From the NCBI RefSeq assembly GCF_902459505.1, contig NC_047095.1, positions 118,049,380 through 118,113,379 on the forward strand: a stretch of DNA of 64,000 nt, in the 5' to 3' direction. Source of the stretch: Geotrypetes seraphini (taxonomy: Eukaryota > Chordata > Amphibia > Gymnophiona > Dermophiidae). The translations under genes were made by a program, and so were the position numbers. Of this stretch, positions 55,455 through 64,000 are shown piece after piece (within the stretch, counting starts at the first letter, position 1; the number at the start of each line of letters is the position of its first letter). The notes below the pieces were generated by a model that was not told the DNA's origin, ran no database searches, and worked only from the letters and a program-made list of their open reading frames with translations.

Positions 55455-55645
55455 TCTTTTTTAGTGGTAGCTCAAGGTGAGTTACATTTGGATGTTTCCC
55501 TGTCCCTGGAGGGCTTACGATATAAGTGCTTGAGGCAAATGACAGGTTAAGTGATATACCCAAGATCACAAGGAACATCATTTTGATTTGAACATTGGTT
55601 TCCCTGGTTCTCAGTCTACTGTTCTAACCACTAGGCTCCTCCCCC
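55455..55645 (-). mobile_element. tRNA-derived SINE, minus strand
   Basis: On the minus strand an A box-like agcctagtggttagaac (near 55640-55622) is followed by a B box-like tgttcaaatcaaaa and the cttgggtatatcact block, the same order as in the SINE at 15962. Diverged. Confidence 0.6.
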
Positions 55646-55884
55646 TACCTATGATGGTAAAGATGTTAAAATATGACACACAGCATTTTTTCAGTGGAAA
55701 GAAAGCTCTAGAGCAAGATGTCCAACATTATGAAACTCCAAGGGGGTAAACCCAAGAGTAACATTAGAACATACAGTATTTCTTCATATATAGGGTGGTG
55801 GTATACAGATCAAAAGATGATGGAGATAGAAACAGAATACAAAATAGTTTATTATGGGCACAAGATCTCTAGTAGCCAGGAAGT

Positions 55885-56400
55885 CAGCCATTGAATAATT
55901 GTTACAGGAAGGAAACTGACTTAACTAGATGGGTCTTGCATTCTGTGAGAGGGATCAGTTGTTTAGAGGATATTGAGACTCCTAAGTTGAGGGGTGGTAG
56001 ACTTAGAAGTAATGTTAGGAAATTCTTTTTCATGAAGAGGATGGTTGATGCCTGGAAAACCCTCTCAAGGGAGGTGGTGGAATTCAAAAAAGTGTGGGAT
56101 GAATACTGAGGATTTCTAATCAAAAAAATGGATGGGCATAAATTGAAGAACCAAGGCCGGCAAAGGACAGACTTGCATGGTCTATATCCTGGATATGGCA
56201 GTTTGGTTTAGGATGGGCTGGGGAGGGCTTCGACAGGAACTCCAGTAATTTGGAATATGAGGATGGTGTTGGGCAGAATTAGATGGTCTGTATCCCACAA
56301 ATGATGAGATGATTTGGATAGGCTGGAGTGAGCTTCGACATCAACTCCAGCAGTTGGAACCTAAGGACAGTACTGGATGGACTTTACGGTCTTCCTGTAC
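55885..56400 (+). mobile_element. CR1 LINE, 3' end
   Basis: The plus strand encodes TPKLRGGRLRSNVRKFFFMK, RMVDAWKTLSREVVEF and KVWDEY, then the CR1 3' UTR (gggctggggagggcttcgac, twice in diverged form). It is interrupted after about 56400 by L2-like and inverted DNA and resumes at 57000 with gggcagattggatagatcat and a ttactatgttactatg tail. Confidence 0.8.
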
Positions 56401-56427
56401 AATGTAATATAACTATTTCCCCATGTC

Positions 56428-56905
56428 ACTGCGATTTACCCATGCAGTGACATGGGGAATGGTTAATCTGCTGGCTGGGTTGGAGGGCAGTGGGGAGTAG
56501 GGTTGTAGATTGAAGGCTCTATCAAAAAAGTGGGTTTTCAGTCCACCCCTATCTTTATCCGCCTTCACATATAGTTCAAGCTCCTAGTGCTGACCACAAG
56601 TGTGTTCATTCTTCTGCCCCTCAATATCTCTCCTCTCTTCTTACACACCTCCCAGAGATCTCCATTCCTCATATAAGCTTCTCTTAGCTTTACCCTCCAG
56701 ACTTTGCTCCTTTCATCTAGCTGCCCCCTATGCCTGAAATAAATTACCCAAGTTTGTCCGTCAAAGCCCTTTCCTTACCTTGTTTAAAAGCAGACTGAAA
56801 ACCCACCTTTTTGATAGAGCCTTCAATCCACAACTCTACTCCCCACTGCCCTCCAACCCAGCCAGCAGATTAACCATTCCCCATGTCACTGCATGGGTAA
56901 ATCGC
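56428..56905. repeat. Inverted duplication of an L2-like 3' end
   Basis: 56428-56535 is the complement of 56800-56905 with few differences (gcagtgacatggggaatgg / ccattccccatgtcactgc). The right copy sits in its natural context, an L2-like 3' coding end (56560-56960, plus strand). Confidence 0.85.
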
Positions 56906-56960
56906 ATTGAACCTGTACGGGATGTGTGATTCAGAAATTCTTATTAGATTAGAAATATCA
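56560..56960 (+). mobile_element. L2-like LINE, 3' end
   Basis: Reads through gcccctcaatatctctcct, actttgctcctttcatctag, aaagcagactgaaaacccac and a 3' UTR with gaacctgtacgggatgtg. Order and wording are those of the L2-like C-terminus. Frames are broken. Confidence 0.6.
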
Positions 56961-56999
56961 AAGAAAAAAGACAAATTTAATTTAATTTATAATACTATT

Positions 57000-57062
57000 G
57001 GGCAGATTGGATAGATCATTCAGGTCTTTATCTGCTGTCATTTACTATGTTACTATGATATA
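57000..57062 (+). mobile_element. CR1 3' terminal piece
   Basis: tgggcagattggatagatca, tctgctgtcatttactatg and a ttactatgat tail. It completes the CR1 3' end at 55885-56400 after the L2-like interruption. Confidence 0.75.
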
Positions 57063-57566
57063 GACTGCTTAGATATGGGTGTGGCTAGGAGGGAGAGAGA
57101 GACTTGGGATAGCCCAGGTATGTGTTCGGAAGATACTGACAGGGATCATATATTATATTCAGTCTAATATCTTCAAATATAATAGGCAGAAAATATTACA
57201 CACACACTTTTTCTAAGGTCCCCAGTCAAGCAGTATCAAAAACCAATACCTTAGATATTCAAATTGAAGATCATTTATAGACCTCAGCGGTGCAGCTGTG
57301 GGTCAACTTTCATACACAGATCAAATAGCACCAAAATCGTCATCGGTCTGTTTTTATACTTTATATTACTATTTAGTATTTTAGGTTAATGTTTATCAAT
57401 ATTAAGACACAAGTATATTAGGCACACAGTAGTGTTTATTTTCCTAAGGTTTATTCATCAGCAGGAGAAACAAACACAATCACCTTAGGTAATTACGTTA
57501 TAACCCGTTCACAGACCTCAGCGGACGGAATAGCATTCATGGGACGGGCATAACTAAGGGGAAATA

Positions 57567-58289
57567 CAGTGGTACCTTGGTTTACGAGCATAATTCATTC
57601 CAGAAGCATGCTCGTAAACCAAAATACTCGTATATCAAAGTGAGTTTCCCCATAGGAACTAAGGGAAACTCAATTGATACGTTCCCACCCACCCCCACCC
57701 GCCCGAGGCCAGCGGCGCTGCTCTACTCCCCCCCAAGAACCAGCATTGCTCCCCCAAAGGTCCCTCCCCCCCACGTGATCCGGCACTCCCCCTCCGCTCG
57801 GGTCGCATCCCCCCCCTTGCCGTGATCTGAAATCCCCCAGACCCACCTGAACACGCTTCTTACCCCCATATGGCCACCGGCATGTCCTGTGCGTTGGTGC
57901 CGGTGCCCGAAGACCTGCGTCCTCTTCTTTGCTGGGCCTTGAGCATCTGCGCATGCTCAAGGCCTGCGAGTTCACGCTCTCTCCGAGAATCTCAGAGAGA
58001 GCGTGAACTCGCAGGCCTTGAGCACGCAGATCTTCCGGCACCGGCACCAACGCACAGGACATGCCGGTGGCCAGAGGGGGGTAAGAAGCGTGTTCGGGTG
58101 GGTCTGGGGGATTTCAGATTGCGGCGGAGGGGGGGTGCGATGCGAGGGGGGGTGCTGGATTGCGAGGGGGGGAGGGTGCCGGATCACGGGGGGCGCCGCT
58201 CCCAAATTGAGGCAAGCTCGGTTTCTGAGGCGCCGATTTTGCGAATGTTTTGCTCGTCTTGCAAAATACTCGTAAACCGAGGTACACTG
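57567..58289. mobile_element. Tc1/mariner-type MITE, 723 bp
   Basis: Ends cagtggtaccttggtttacg and, in complement, cagtgtacctcggtttacga, flanked by TA at 57565-57566 and 58290-58291. Sub-terminal repeats (gctcgtaaaccaaaatac, ctcgtatatcaaag). A central foldback at 57868-58078 pairs accggcatgtcctgtgcgtt with aacgcacaggacatgccggt. G/C-rich interior, no transposase. Confidence 0.88.
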
Positions 58290-58290
58290 T

Positions 58291-58332
58291 ACCTTGATAA
58301 AGCCCTTTGGGCGAAACATAGCCTATGTTGGA
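58291..58332 (+). other. Hammerhead-ribozyme-like core
   Basis: ccTTGATAA in place of CTGATGA, stem II agccc-ttt-gggc, invariant GAAA, stem III acata-gcc-tatgt, then T. The only departures in the core are C3 to T and G8 to A, the same pair as in the 46.4-kb foldback. Stem I on the 5' side was separated by the MITE insertion. Confidence 0.4.
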
Positions 58333-58510
58333 TGAAGATCCCCCCCCCTACTTCTATGCTATGCTTTCTAAAGAGATGAGTATTTGAATATTGATAAACA
58401 TTAACCTAAAATACTAAATAGTAATATAAAATATAAAAACAGTAATATAAAAATAGTAATATAAAAATATATAAAATATAAAAATGATGATTTTGGTGCT
58501 ATTTATTTAG

Positions 58511-59534
58511 TTTTATATCCTGACAGTTTTCACACAGCCGAGGTGGGTTACAAATAGCTTAAACATTACATAGAATATATGACAATCAGATTACATCCTT
58601 AAGATATTTCTGAAACGGCAATTTACAAATAGCATTTTCCTAGGTAGCATTACCATTTCACAGAGTAGACCTTCAGTGTGAAATCTAGATTGCATTAAGC
58701 CCCTCATAACGATTTTTGAAAAATCAATTTGTTCAGCTATGTATTCTGCACTATGCTTTGCAAATAGTAGTAACACAGATCTCAGGAAGCGAGTTTTATT
58801 TTAGCAGTTGAAAATCTAACTAAATTAGTACATGTACTTATAACATATTGCTTAGATTACTGTAATACCCTTTCAGGTGTGCGTTATGGAGAGTGCAGGG
58901 CCATTTTGTCTGACAGGTATCTAGAAAGCCAAATGCCAGCTGTTTGTGTCAGCAAGCCAAAATAATATATAAGCAAGCTACTGCCATCAGCCATGACGGT
59001 GACTGACCTCCGATGCACTTCCTGTGTAGTGTGCACTGGGAAACCAACTTCACATTTTGCTTGTTAACTGATTCACTGATGCAAAAGTCAAAAAAGCAGA
59101 ACTTTTCACAGAGAGGCAGAAGGAACCTCAGCCACATCAATCCTTTCCAAAGTACCATTGTCACAATGTTTGAAATCCCTTTGTCCCACTCTTCATCCAT
59201 TAAAATAAGTTGCTAGACCAAAGAGGCAGAGACTCAGAAAAGCCTAGGCGTGCAACTATCTCAGGGGTGAATAACTGTTGCCCTATGGGCTTTTGCATGC
59301 TTTAGTTAAGCTCTCAGCTCCATCTCCCCTCTTCCCCCTCCACCCGGCGAGGTGAGTTGCATACCAGCTCTTCTGGGAGGACTGGATATAAATCCAAATA
59401 AATAATAAAGTACCGGTCTCCCTGCATATTCATGGGTTTGGCATTTGCGACTTTGGTTATTCATGATATTTCCATCAATAATTGTGAATATTTTGCAGTA
59501 CTGTAAGTTAAATTTTGTAAACAAAAATTTGAGT
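58511..59534. other. Unassigned intron DNA
   Basis: LINE-like 3' UTR wording at 58505-58560 (tttatatcctgacagttttc) in minus orientation; otherwise nothing recognised. No exon of PPP1R18 is seen. Confidence 0.35.
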
Positions 59535-59880
59535 TCACTAAAGAACAGATGAGTGTGGTTGAGCCCGGGACCTGCGGTGTGGTACACTATCAAATGCTTT
59601 GCTGAAGTCCAGGTAGACGATGTCCAGGGACTCCCCAACATCCAGCTTCCTCGTCACCCAGTCAAAGAAGCTGATCAGGTTGGATTGGCAGGATCTCCCC
59701 TTAGTAAATCCATGTTGGCGGGGATCCTGCAAATTCTCCTCGTCCATGATCCTATCCAATTGGTGTTTGATTAGGGTTTCCATTAGTTTGCTCACTATTG
59801 ATGTGAGACTCACTGGTCTGTAATTTGCCATCTCCATCCTGGAGCCTTTCTTGTGGAGTGGAATGACGTTAGACAAGTTT
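59535..59880 (-). mobile_element. CR1 LINE, RT fragment
   Basis: Minus-strand frame 59876-59538: VIPLHKKGSRMEMANYRPVS, LTSIVSKLMETLI, DPRQHGFTKGRSCQSNLISF, IVYLDFSKAFDSVPH. This is the RT core up to the first catalytic Asp, open over about 100 residues. Confidence 0.88.
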
Positions 59881-60003
59881 CTGCTGAAGGAGAACGTGCG
59901 CTGGTAGGGCTAGTCTCAGTTAGGGTGCTGGTCTTAGACCAGAGGGCCGCCGCGTGAGCGGACCACTGGTCTGACTCAGCAGTGGCAAGTCTTATGTTCT
60001 TAT
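59880..60003 (+). mobile_element. CR1 LINE, 3' terminal piece
   Basis: gtctcagttagggtgctggt, gcggaccactggtctgactc and agtggcaagtcttatgttct: the sense 3' end, joined head-on to the minus-strand RT fragment. This looks like a twin-priming-like inversion or two insertions. Confidence 0.8.
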
Positions 60004-60465
60004 TTCAAACTTTCTTATACATTGAGGAAAAAAGTTAAATTGAGGGAAAATGACCAGTAGCAACTTCAGTAGTAAATAATAGTTTAAACTGCCACCTGAT
60101 ACTTGTTTGCTCATGTGGCCAATCCAAAGATTAAAGTTAGATAAATTGACTTTGCAAGTACGGTACTTTGGAAATTAAAGAGCTTGTATTTGAAATTACA
60201 GTAATCTATGCCCACAAATATGGAGGGAAACCTGTACACTACGTGTTATGCCTGTGTGGATGGCATGAAAATCTTCTACCGAGTAGATGGGATAGATAAA
60301 ACAGATCTAAAATATTTTAGAAGAATCTTCAAGGATTTGGCAACTGCACTTAAATAATAAGTTAATGTATTTGTGATGCACTAGTCTAAAAATTAGAGAG
60401 GCAAAGAGCTAGCAATCACCAAACAGTAACTCCAGAAGGAGACTGTATTTGATATGTTACAAGCA
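60004..60465. other. Unassigned intron DNA
   Basis: AT-rich, no exon or named repeat. Confidence 0.4.
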
Positions 60466-60850
60466 GTGGCGTAGTACAGGGTGGGGGGACTGCTTGGGGC
60501 GCCCTCTTGGCGGGGGTGCTCCCCACCAATGCCATGCTCACACCCCCTTCTTTCCCCACCTCTTTAAATTTTCTCCAGCGCGAGCAACCTTTCCAGCCTG
60601 CTGCTTGCGCTGGCCTGGCTCCCCTCTGAAATCACTTCTGGGTCGTGAGGCCAGGAAGTGACATCAGAAGGAAAGCCAATGTTGGAGCGAGCAGTAAGCC
60701 AGAGAATCTGCTCACATTGGCAAAAATTTAAAGAGGTTCCGGGGGGAGGGAAAGGATGTGGCATGGGGGTGGGGAAGGAGCGGGGAGAGCAGAAAGGAGG
60801 GTGCAGAAATTTGCCACTGCCCTGTGTGCCTCCTACCCATGCTATGCAAG
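60466..60850. mobile_element. Decayed DNA element (CAGTGGCGTAG type)
   Basis: Left end agcagtggcgtagtacaggg; right end cctcctacccatgctatgc, a decayed complement. The interior pairs partly (cccttctttccccacctctttaaattttc with aaaatttaaagaggttcc). No clear target duplication. Confidence 0.5.
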
Positions 60851-61488
60851 TTTTTAAAAAGAGCACTAGTGGTAAACTTGAGTGTGAGATCATACTATGG
60901 GTTAGGGGTTAGGTTCCTTTCATTATAACGTGAGCTCAGTGTTGATAATACAGAAAGTATAGAGTGGAGTTATATTCAGGTACACAGGGCTTACAGTGAG
61001 GAGGGGGGAGGTTAGGTGACCTGCCCAGGATCATAAGAAGCAGGCTTTTCTGATTCTCTAGCTGCATTTACCATTAGGCAACTTCTCTACTCCAGTGTAT
61101 CCACAAAACTAACTCTTTTGGAGACACTGCTGGTGAGGATTCTAGGACGATCCATCACGGACGATTCAGCACAGCTGTTTCATCACTGAAACAGCCACAA
61201 TGAATCGTCCATGGTAGCACCTGACTTCAGGTAGGCAGCTATGCCCCGCCCCCTACTCCCCCAAAGTAGGAGCACCACTCCAAAACAAGAGCACCCCCCT
61301 CACCCCACATGCCTCTAGAAAAGTTCACTGGCATGAACAGCATCTTCTACTTCCTGCTCGCGCCAGCCTTGGCTCCCCTCTGACAAGTAATCTCTTCCAT
61401 CTGCATTTCTTTTCTGTTGAACACAATACAAAGATATCTGCTATACACAATTCTCAAAGCTAACATATTTCAGTCAGTAACCCCCTCA
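60851..61488. repeat. SINE-like and unassigned DNA
   Basis: 60960-61095 resembles the minus-strand tRNA-derived SINE (taggtgacctgcccaggatc). The rest is unassigned, with a short inverted repeat at 61140-61220 (ggacgattcagcac / gtgctac-type), possibly another MITE. Confidence 0.35.
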
Positions 61489-61489
61489 C

Positions 61490-61636
61490 CCCCTTTTACA
61501 AAAGCGTAGCGCAGTTTTAGCACCAGTCGTGGCATCAACAGCTCCTATGCTCAGAGGAATTCTATGAGCATCAGAGCAGTTACCACCATGGCCAGCGCTA
61601 AAAACCATGCTATGCTGTTGTAAAAGGGGGGTAAAT
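61490..61636. mobile_element. Palindromic MITE, outer type, single copy
   Basis: Left end cacccccttttacaaaagcg, right end gttgtaaaaggggggt. The inner arms pair around gaattc (gctcagaggaattctatgagc). This is the clean single-copy form of the outer element of the 4.5-6.1 kb array. A truncated relative follows at 61676-61768. Confidence 0.75.
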
Positions 61637-61764
61637 TAAAAGTAAAATGGATTTTTAAAGCTTTAGTTGGACATTTGGGGCCTCTTTTACAAAGCCGCAC
61701 GGCAAACACTCCAACGTCCATTAGCTCCCTATGGACGTCGGAGCAATTACCGTAGCAGCAGCTG

Positions 61765-63025
61765 CTAACATAAGAACATAAGCAATGCCTCTGCTGGGTC
61801 AGACCTGAGGTCCATCGTGCCCAGCAATCCGCTCACGTGGCGGCCCAACAGGTCCAGGACCTGTGCAGTGATCCTCTATCTATACCCCTCTATTCCCTTT
61901 TCCAGCAGGAAATTGTCCAATCCTTTCTTGAACCCCAGTACAGTACTCTGCCCTATTACGTCCTCTGGAAGCGCATTCCAGGTGTCCACCACACGTTGGG
62001 TAAAGAAGAACTTCCTAGCATTCGTTTTGAATCTGTCCCCTTTCAACTTTTCCGAATGACCTCTTGTTCTTTTATTTTTCGAAAGTTTGAAGAATATGTC
62101 CCTCTCTACTCTCTCTATGCCCTTCATGATCTTGTAAGTCTCTATCATATCCCCTCTAAGTCTCCTCTTCTCCAGGGAAAAGAGTCCCAGTTTCTCCAAT
62201 CTTTCTCTATCTCTCTCTCTCTATTTCTGTCTCCCCTTTTCTCTCTCTTTCTTTCTATCTCTCTCTATTTCTCTCTGTCTCCCTTTCTCTCTCTCTTTCT
62301 GTCCCTCTCTATGCCCTTCATGATCTTGTAAGTCTCTATCATATCCCCTCTAAGTCTCCTCTTCTCCAGGGAAAAGAGTCCCAGTTTCTCCAATCTTTCT
62401 CTATCTCTCTCTCTCTTTCTGTCTCCCCTTTTCTCTCTCTTTCTTTCTATCTCTCTCTCTCTCTATTTCTCTCTGTCTCCCTTTCTCTCTCTCTTTCTGT
62501 CCCTCTCTATTCTCTCTATGCCCTTCATGATCTTGTAAGTCTCTATCATATCCCCTCTAAGTCTCCTCTTCTCCAGGGAAAAGAGTCCCAGTTTCTCCAA
62601 CCTTTCTCTATCTCTCTCTCTCTATTTCTGTCTCCCCTTTTCTCTCTCTTTCTTTCTATCTCTCTCTATTTCTCTCTGTCTCCCTTTCTCTCTCTCTTTC
62701 TGTCCCTCTCTACTCTCTCTATGCCCTTCATGATCTTGTAAGTCTCTATCATATCCCCTCTAAGTCTCCTCTTCTCCAGGGAAAAGAGTCCCAGTTTCTC
62801 CAATCTTTCTCTCTCTCTCTCTCTCTTTCTGTCCCTCTCCACTCTCTCTATGCCCTTCATGATCTTGTAAGTCTCTATCATATCCCCTCTAAGTCTCCTC
62901 TTCTCCAGGGAAAAGAGACCCAGTTTCTCCAATCTCAACATATGAAAGGTTTTCCATCCCTTTTATCAGATGTTTCGCTCTCCTCTGAACCCTCTCGAGT
63001 AACGCCATAACATGACTTTGTGAAA
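61765..63025 (-). mobile_element. CR1 LINE, 3' end with internally amplified segment
   Basis: Tail acataagaacataagcaatg at 61768. The minus-strand frame 62199-61876 gives [69 protein letters not shown]. The part from [13 protein letters not shown] to GIERVER is then repeated with CT-rich DNA between, to about 62935. The remaining coding sequence continues to 63025. Confidence 0.85.
62118..62935 (-). repeat. CT-rich minisatellite with CR1 coding units
   Basis: Five copies of an about 85-bp CR1 segment (cccttcatgatcttgtaagt to cccagtttctccaa) start near 62119, 62310, 62518, 62720 and 62849. CT-rich spacers of differing lengths (tctctctctc, tttctgtctcccctt) separate them. The copies are nearly identical. 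Confidence 0.92.
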
Positions 63026-63584
63026 GGGAGGTTATTTTCCAATCAAATTGGTTCTAGATTCATTTTTATTTTTTTTTGCTTTCCTGACCTCAACAAATTC
63101 TCTTTCAAGCAGCTGCTGTCCATTGGTCTTTTTCTTTTTATAACTTTATTTTATAAATATTTCACATAACATGAAATACAAAAAGTCATAGTCCACATCA
63201 GTGGGAAGTGATGGACATCGATCATACCAACCAGACAATTTAAGAAAATAAAATAGGTTAAGTGAAATAATACAAAATCTATAAACCTTTACCTTGTGAA
63301 AATTCAAATGATCTACAAATCATCCCTCAACAGAACTTTCTTTTTCAATAAGTAATCTTTCTAGCTGGGTCTGATCAAAGTAAACATAACTAGATTAATC
63401 AAAGGTTACCAAGCACTCGTACAAGGAAACTGTAGAAAGAAACTCCCTCCTGCTGCAGTTACCCTGTCTTTTAATTTAAGGAATTCCTTACGTCATCTCT
63501 CATTTTTCTATTCCCTGTAATTTAAGAAATTCCTTACAATGCCTCTTCTGTCTTTTACTTTTCCCTCACTACAATTGTCTCTGA
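63026..63584. other. AT-rich DNA, probable LINE 3' UTR
   Basis: 63136-63190 (aactttattttataaatatt, caaaaagtcatagtcc) resembles the L1-like 3' ends at 6.3 and 43.8 kb. No exon is seen. Confidence 0.35.
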
Positions 63585-63660
63585 TATATTACATTACATT
63601 ACATTACTAATTTCTATTCCGCCTCAACCTTGCAGTTCTGGGCGGATTAACCTTTCAATT
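63585..63660 (-). mobile_element. L2-like LINE, 3' terminal piece
   Basis: tacattacattacattactaa and tttctattccgcctcaacct, then gttctgggcggattaacc: the (TAATG) tailed 3' end, very short copy. Confidence 0.85.
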
Positions 63661-64000
63661 TAGCTTTTTCTTTTCTACCTAAGTTCACTCAAATTTTCAA
63701 CTTCTCACCCAATCTTCTTTTCCCTTCCATCTTCAGTCTACTCCCCATTGCCAAATTTTACCCACTGTAATCACTATCTTCTGCTTATTCATTTCCCTGC
63801 CAACCCACTCTTCTCCCACACCTCACCCACATGGTACCTCCATTCCTAATTTCTCCTTCCCTTCACCCTTCCTGCACAGCATCTGCTCCCTCTTTCTCCC
63901 CTCCCCACCCTCAAAGCCTGAAATCTACCTGTCCTCCCCCCCCTGCGCTCCTTCTGTTCCCTTCTACCATGCTCCAGCATTTCTCTCTCTCTCTTCCCTC
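63661..64000. other. Pyrimidine-rich DNA to the right edge
   Basis: C/T-rich sequence without recognised gene. The missing PPP1R18 exon(s) are presumably beyond 64000. Confidence 0.4.

Larger units (their letters stand above)
57240..58510. mobile_element. Foldback repeat with hammerhead-like core, split by a Tc1-type MITE
   Basis: Arms 57321-57412 and 58389-58506 are complements (taaacattaacctaaaatac / gtattttaggttaatgttta; caccaaaatcgtcatc / gatgattttggtg). The interior has a hammerhead-like core at 58291-58332. The design parallels the 46.4-kb foldback, with different sequence. Possibly Penelope-like; no coding part. Confidence 0.6.

Noticed and set aside
62118-62941. Repetitive KRR/ERE-rich minus-strand protein as a novel repeat protein
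   Set aside because: It is CR1 coding sequence copied in a minisatellite; the RERERE parts are translated CT repeats.

Overview
This is a repeat-rich vertebrate nuclear segment, most probably amphibian and, as an inference from the mix of CR1, L2-like and DIRS elements, perhaps a caecilian. The species is not proven. Only two protein-coding host genes are supported, both on the plus strand. NRM (nurim) has four coding exons (4156-4309, 17616-17815, 17906-18082, 26388-26717) and a long 3' UTR. The 5' part of PPP1R18 (phostensin) has one long coding exon (51334-53532) ending in a splice donor, and I could not find its last exon(s) before 64000. In mammals these genes are neighbours in the MHC class I region, read in the same direction, so this looks like an MHC framework-gene segment inflated by transposons. 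A tRNA-Lys(CTT) gene lies on the minus strand about 0.55 kb upstream of the NRM start codon.

Layout. 0-3.5 kb: CR1 and L2-like LINE fragments. 3.5-4.3 kb: tRNA-Lys and the CpG-rich NRM promoter and exon 1. 4.3-17.6 kb: NRM intron 1, holding a palindromic satellite-like array (4.5-6.1 kb), nested hAT, CR1 and L2-like pieces, and a nearly full-length CR1 LINE (about 10.48-15.75 kb) with tandem 5' repeats and an esterase-type ORF1. 17.6-18.1 kb: NRM exons 2 and 3. 18.1-26.4 kb: intron 3, with a Tigger-like element, a DIRS-type tyrosine-recombinase retroelement (19.5-25.3 kb) and a hAT MITE. 26.4-28.5 kb: NRM exon 4 and 3' UTR. 28.5-50 kb: intergenic DNA with a non-autonomous Helitron (29.5-30.7 kb), CR1 copies, hAT MITEs, an L2-like LINE split by a second DIRS element (36.4-42.2 kb) and by a CR1, L1-like and RTE-like pieces, and a 1.47-kb foldback with hammerhead-ribozyme-like cores (46.4-47.85 kb). 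50-53.5 kb: PPP1R18. 53.5-64 kb: probably its intron, with a hAT element, CR1, a foldback interrupted by a Tc1/mariner-type MITE, and a CR1 stretch amplified with CT-rich repeats.

The two DIRS elements are the most complete mobile elements. Each shows terminal inverted repeats, gag-like, RT-RNase H and tyrosine-recombinase regions, and an internal complementary region that joins the two termini. Many small DNA elements have clear ends and target-site duplications, so nesting order can be read directly. No bacterial-type operons, CRISPR arrays or riboswitches are present.
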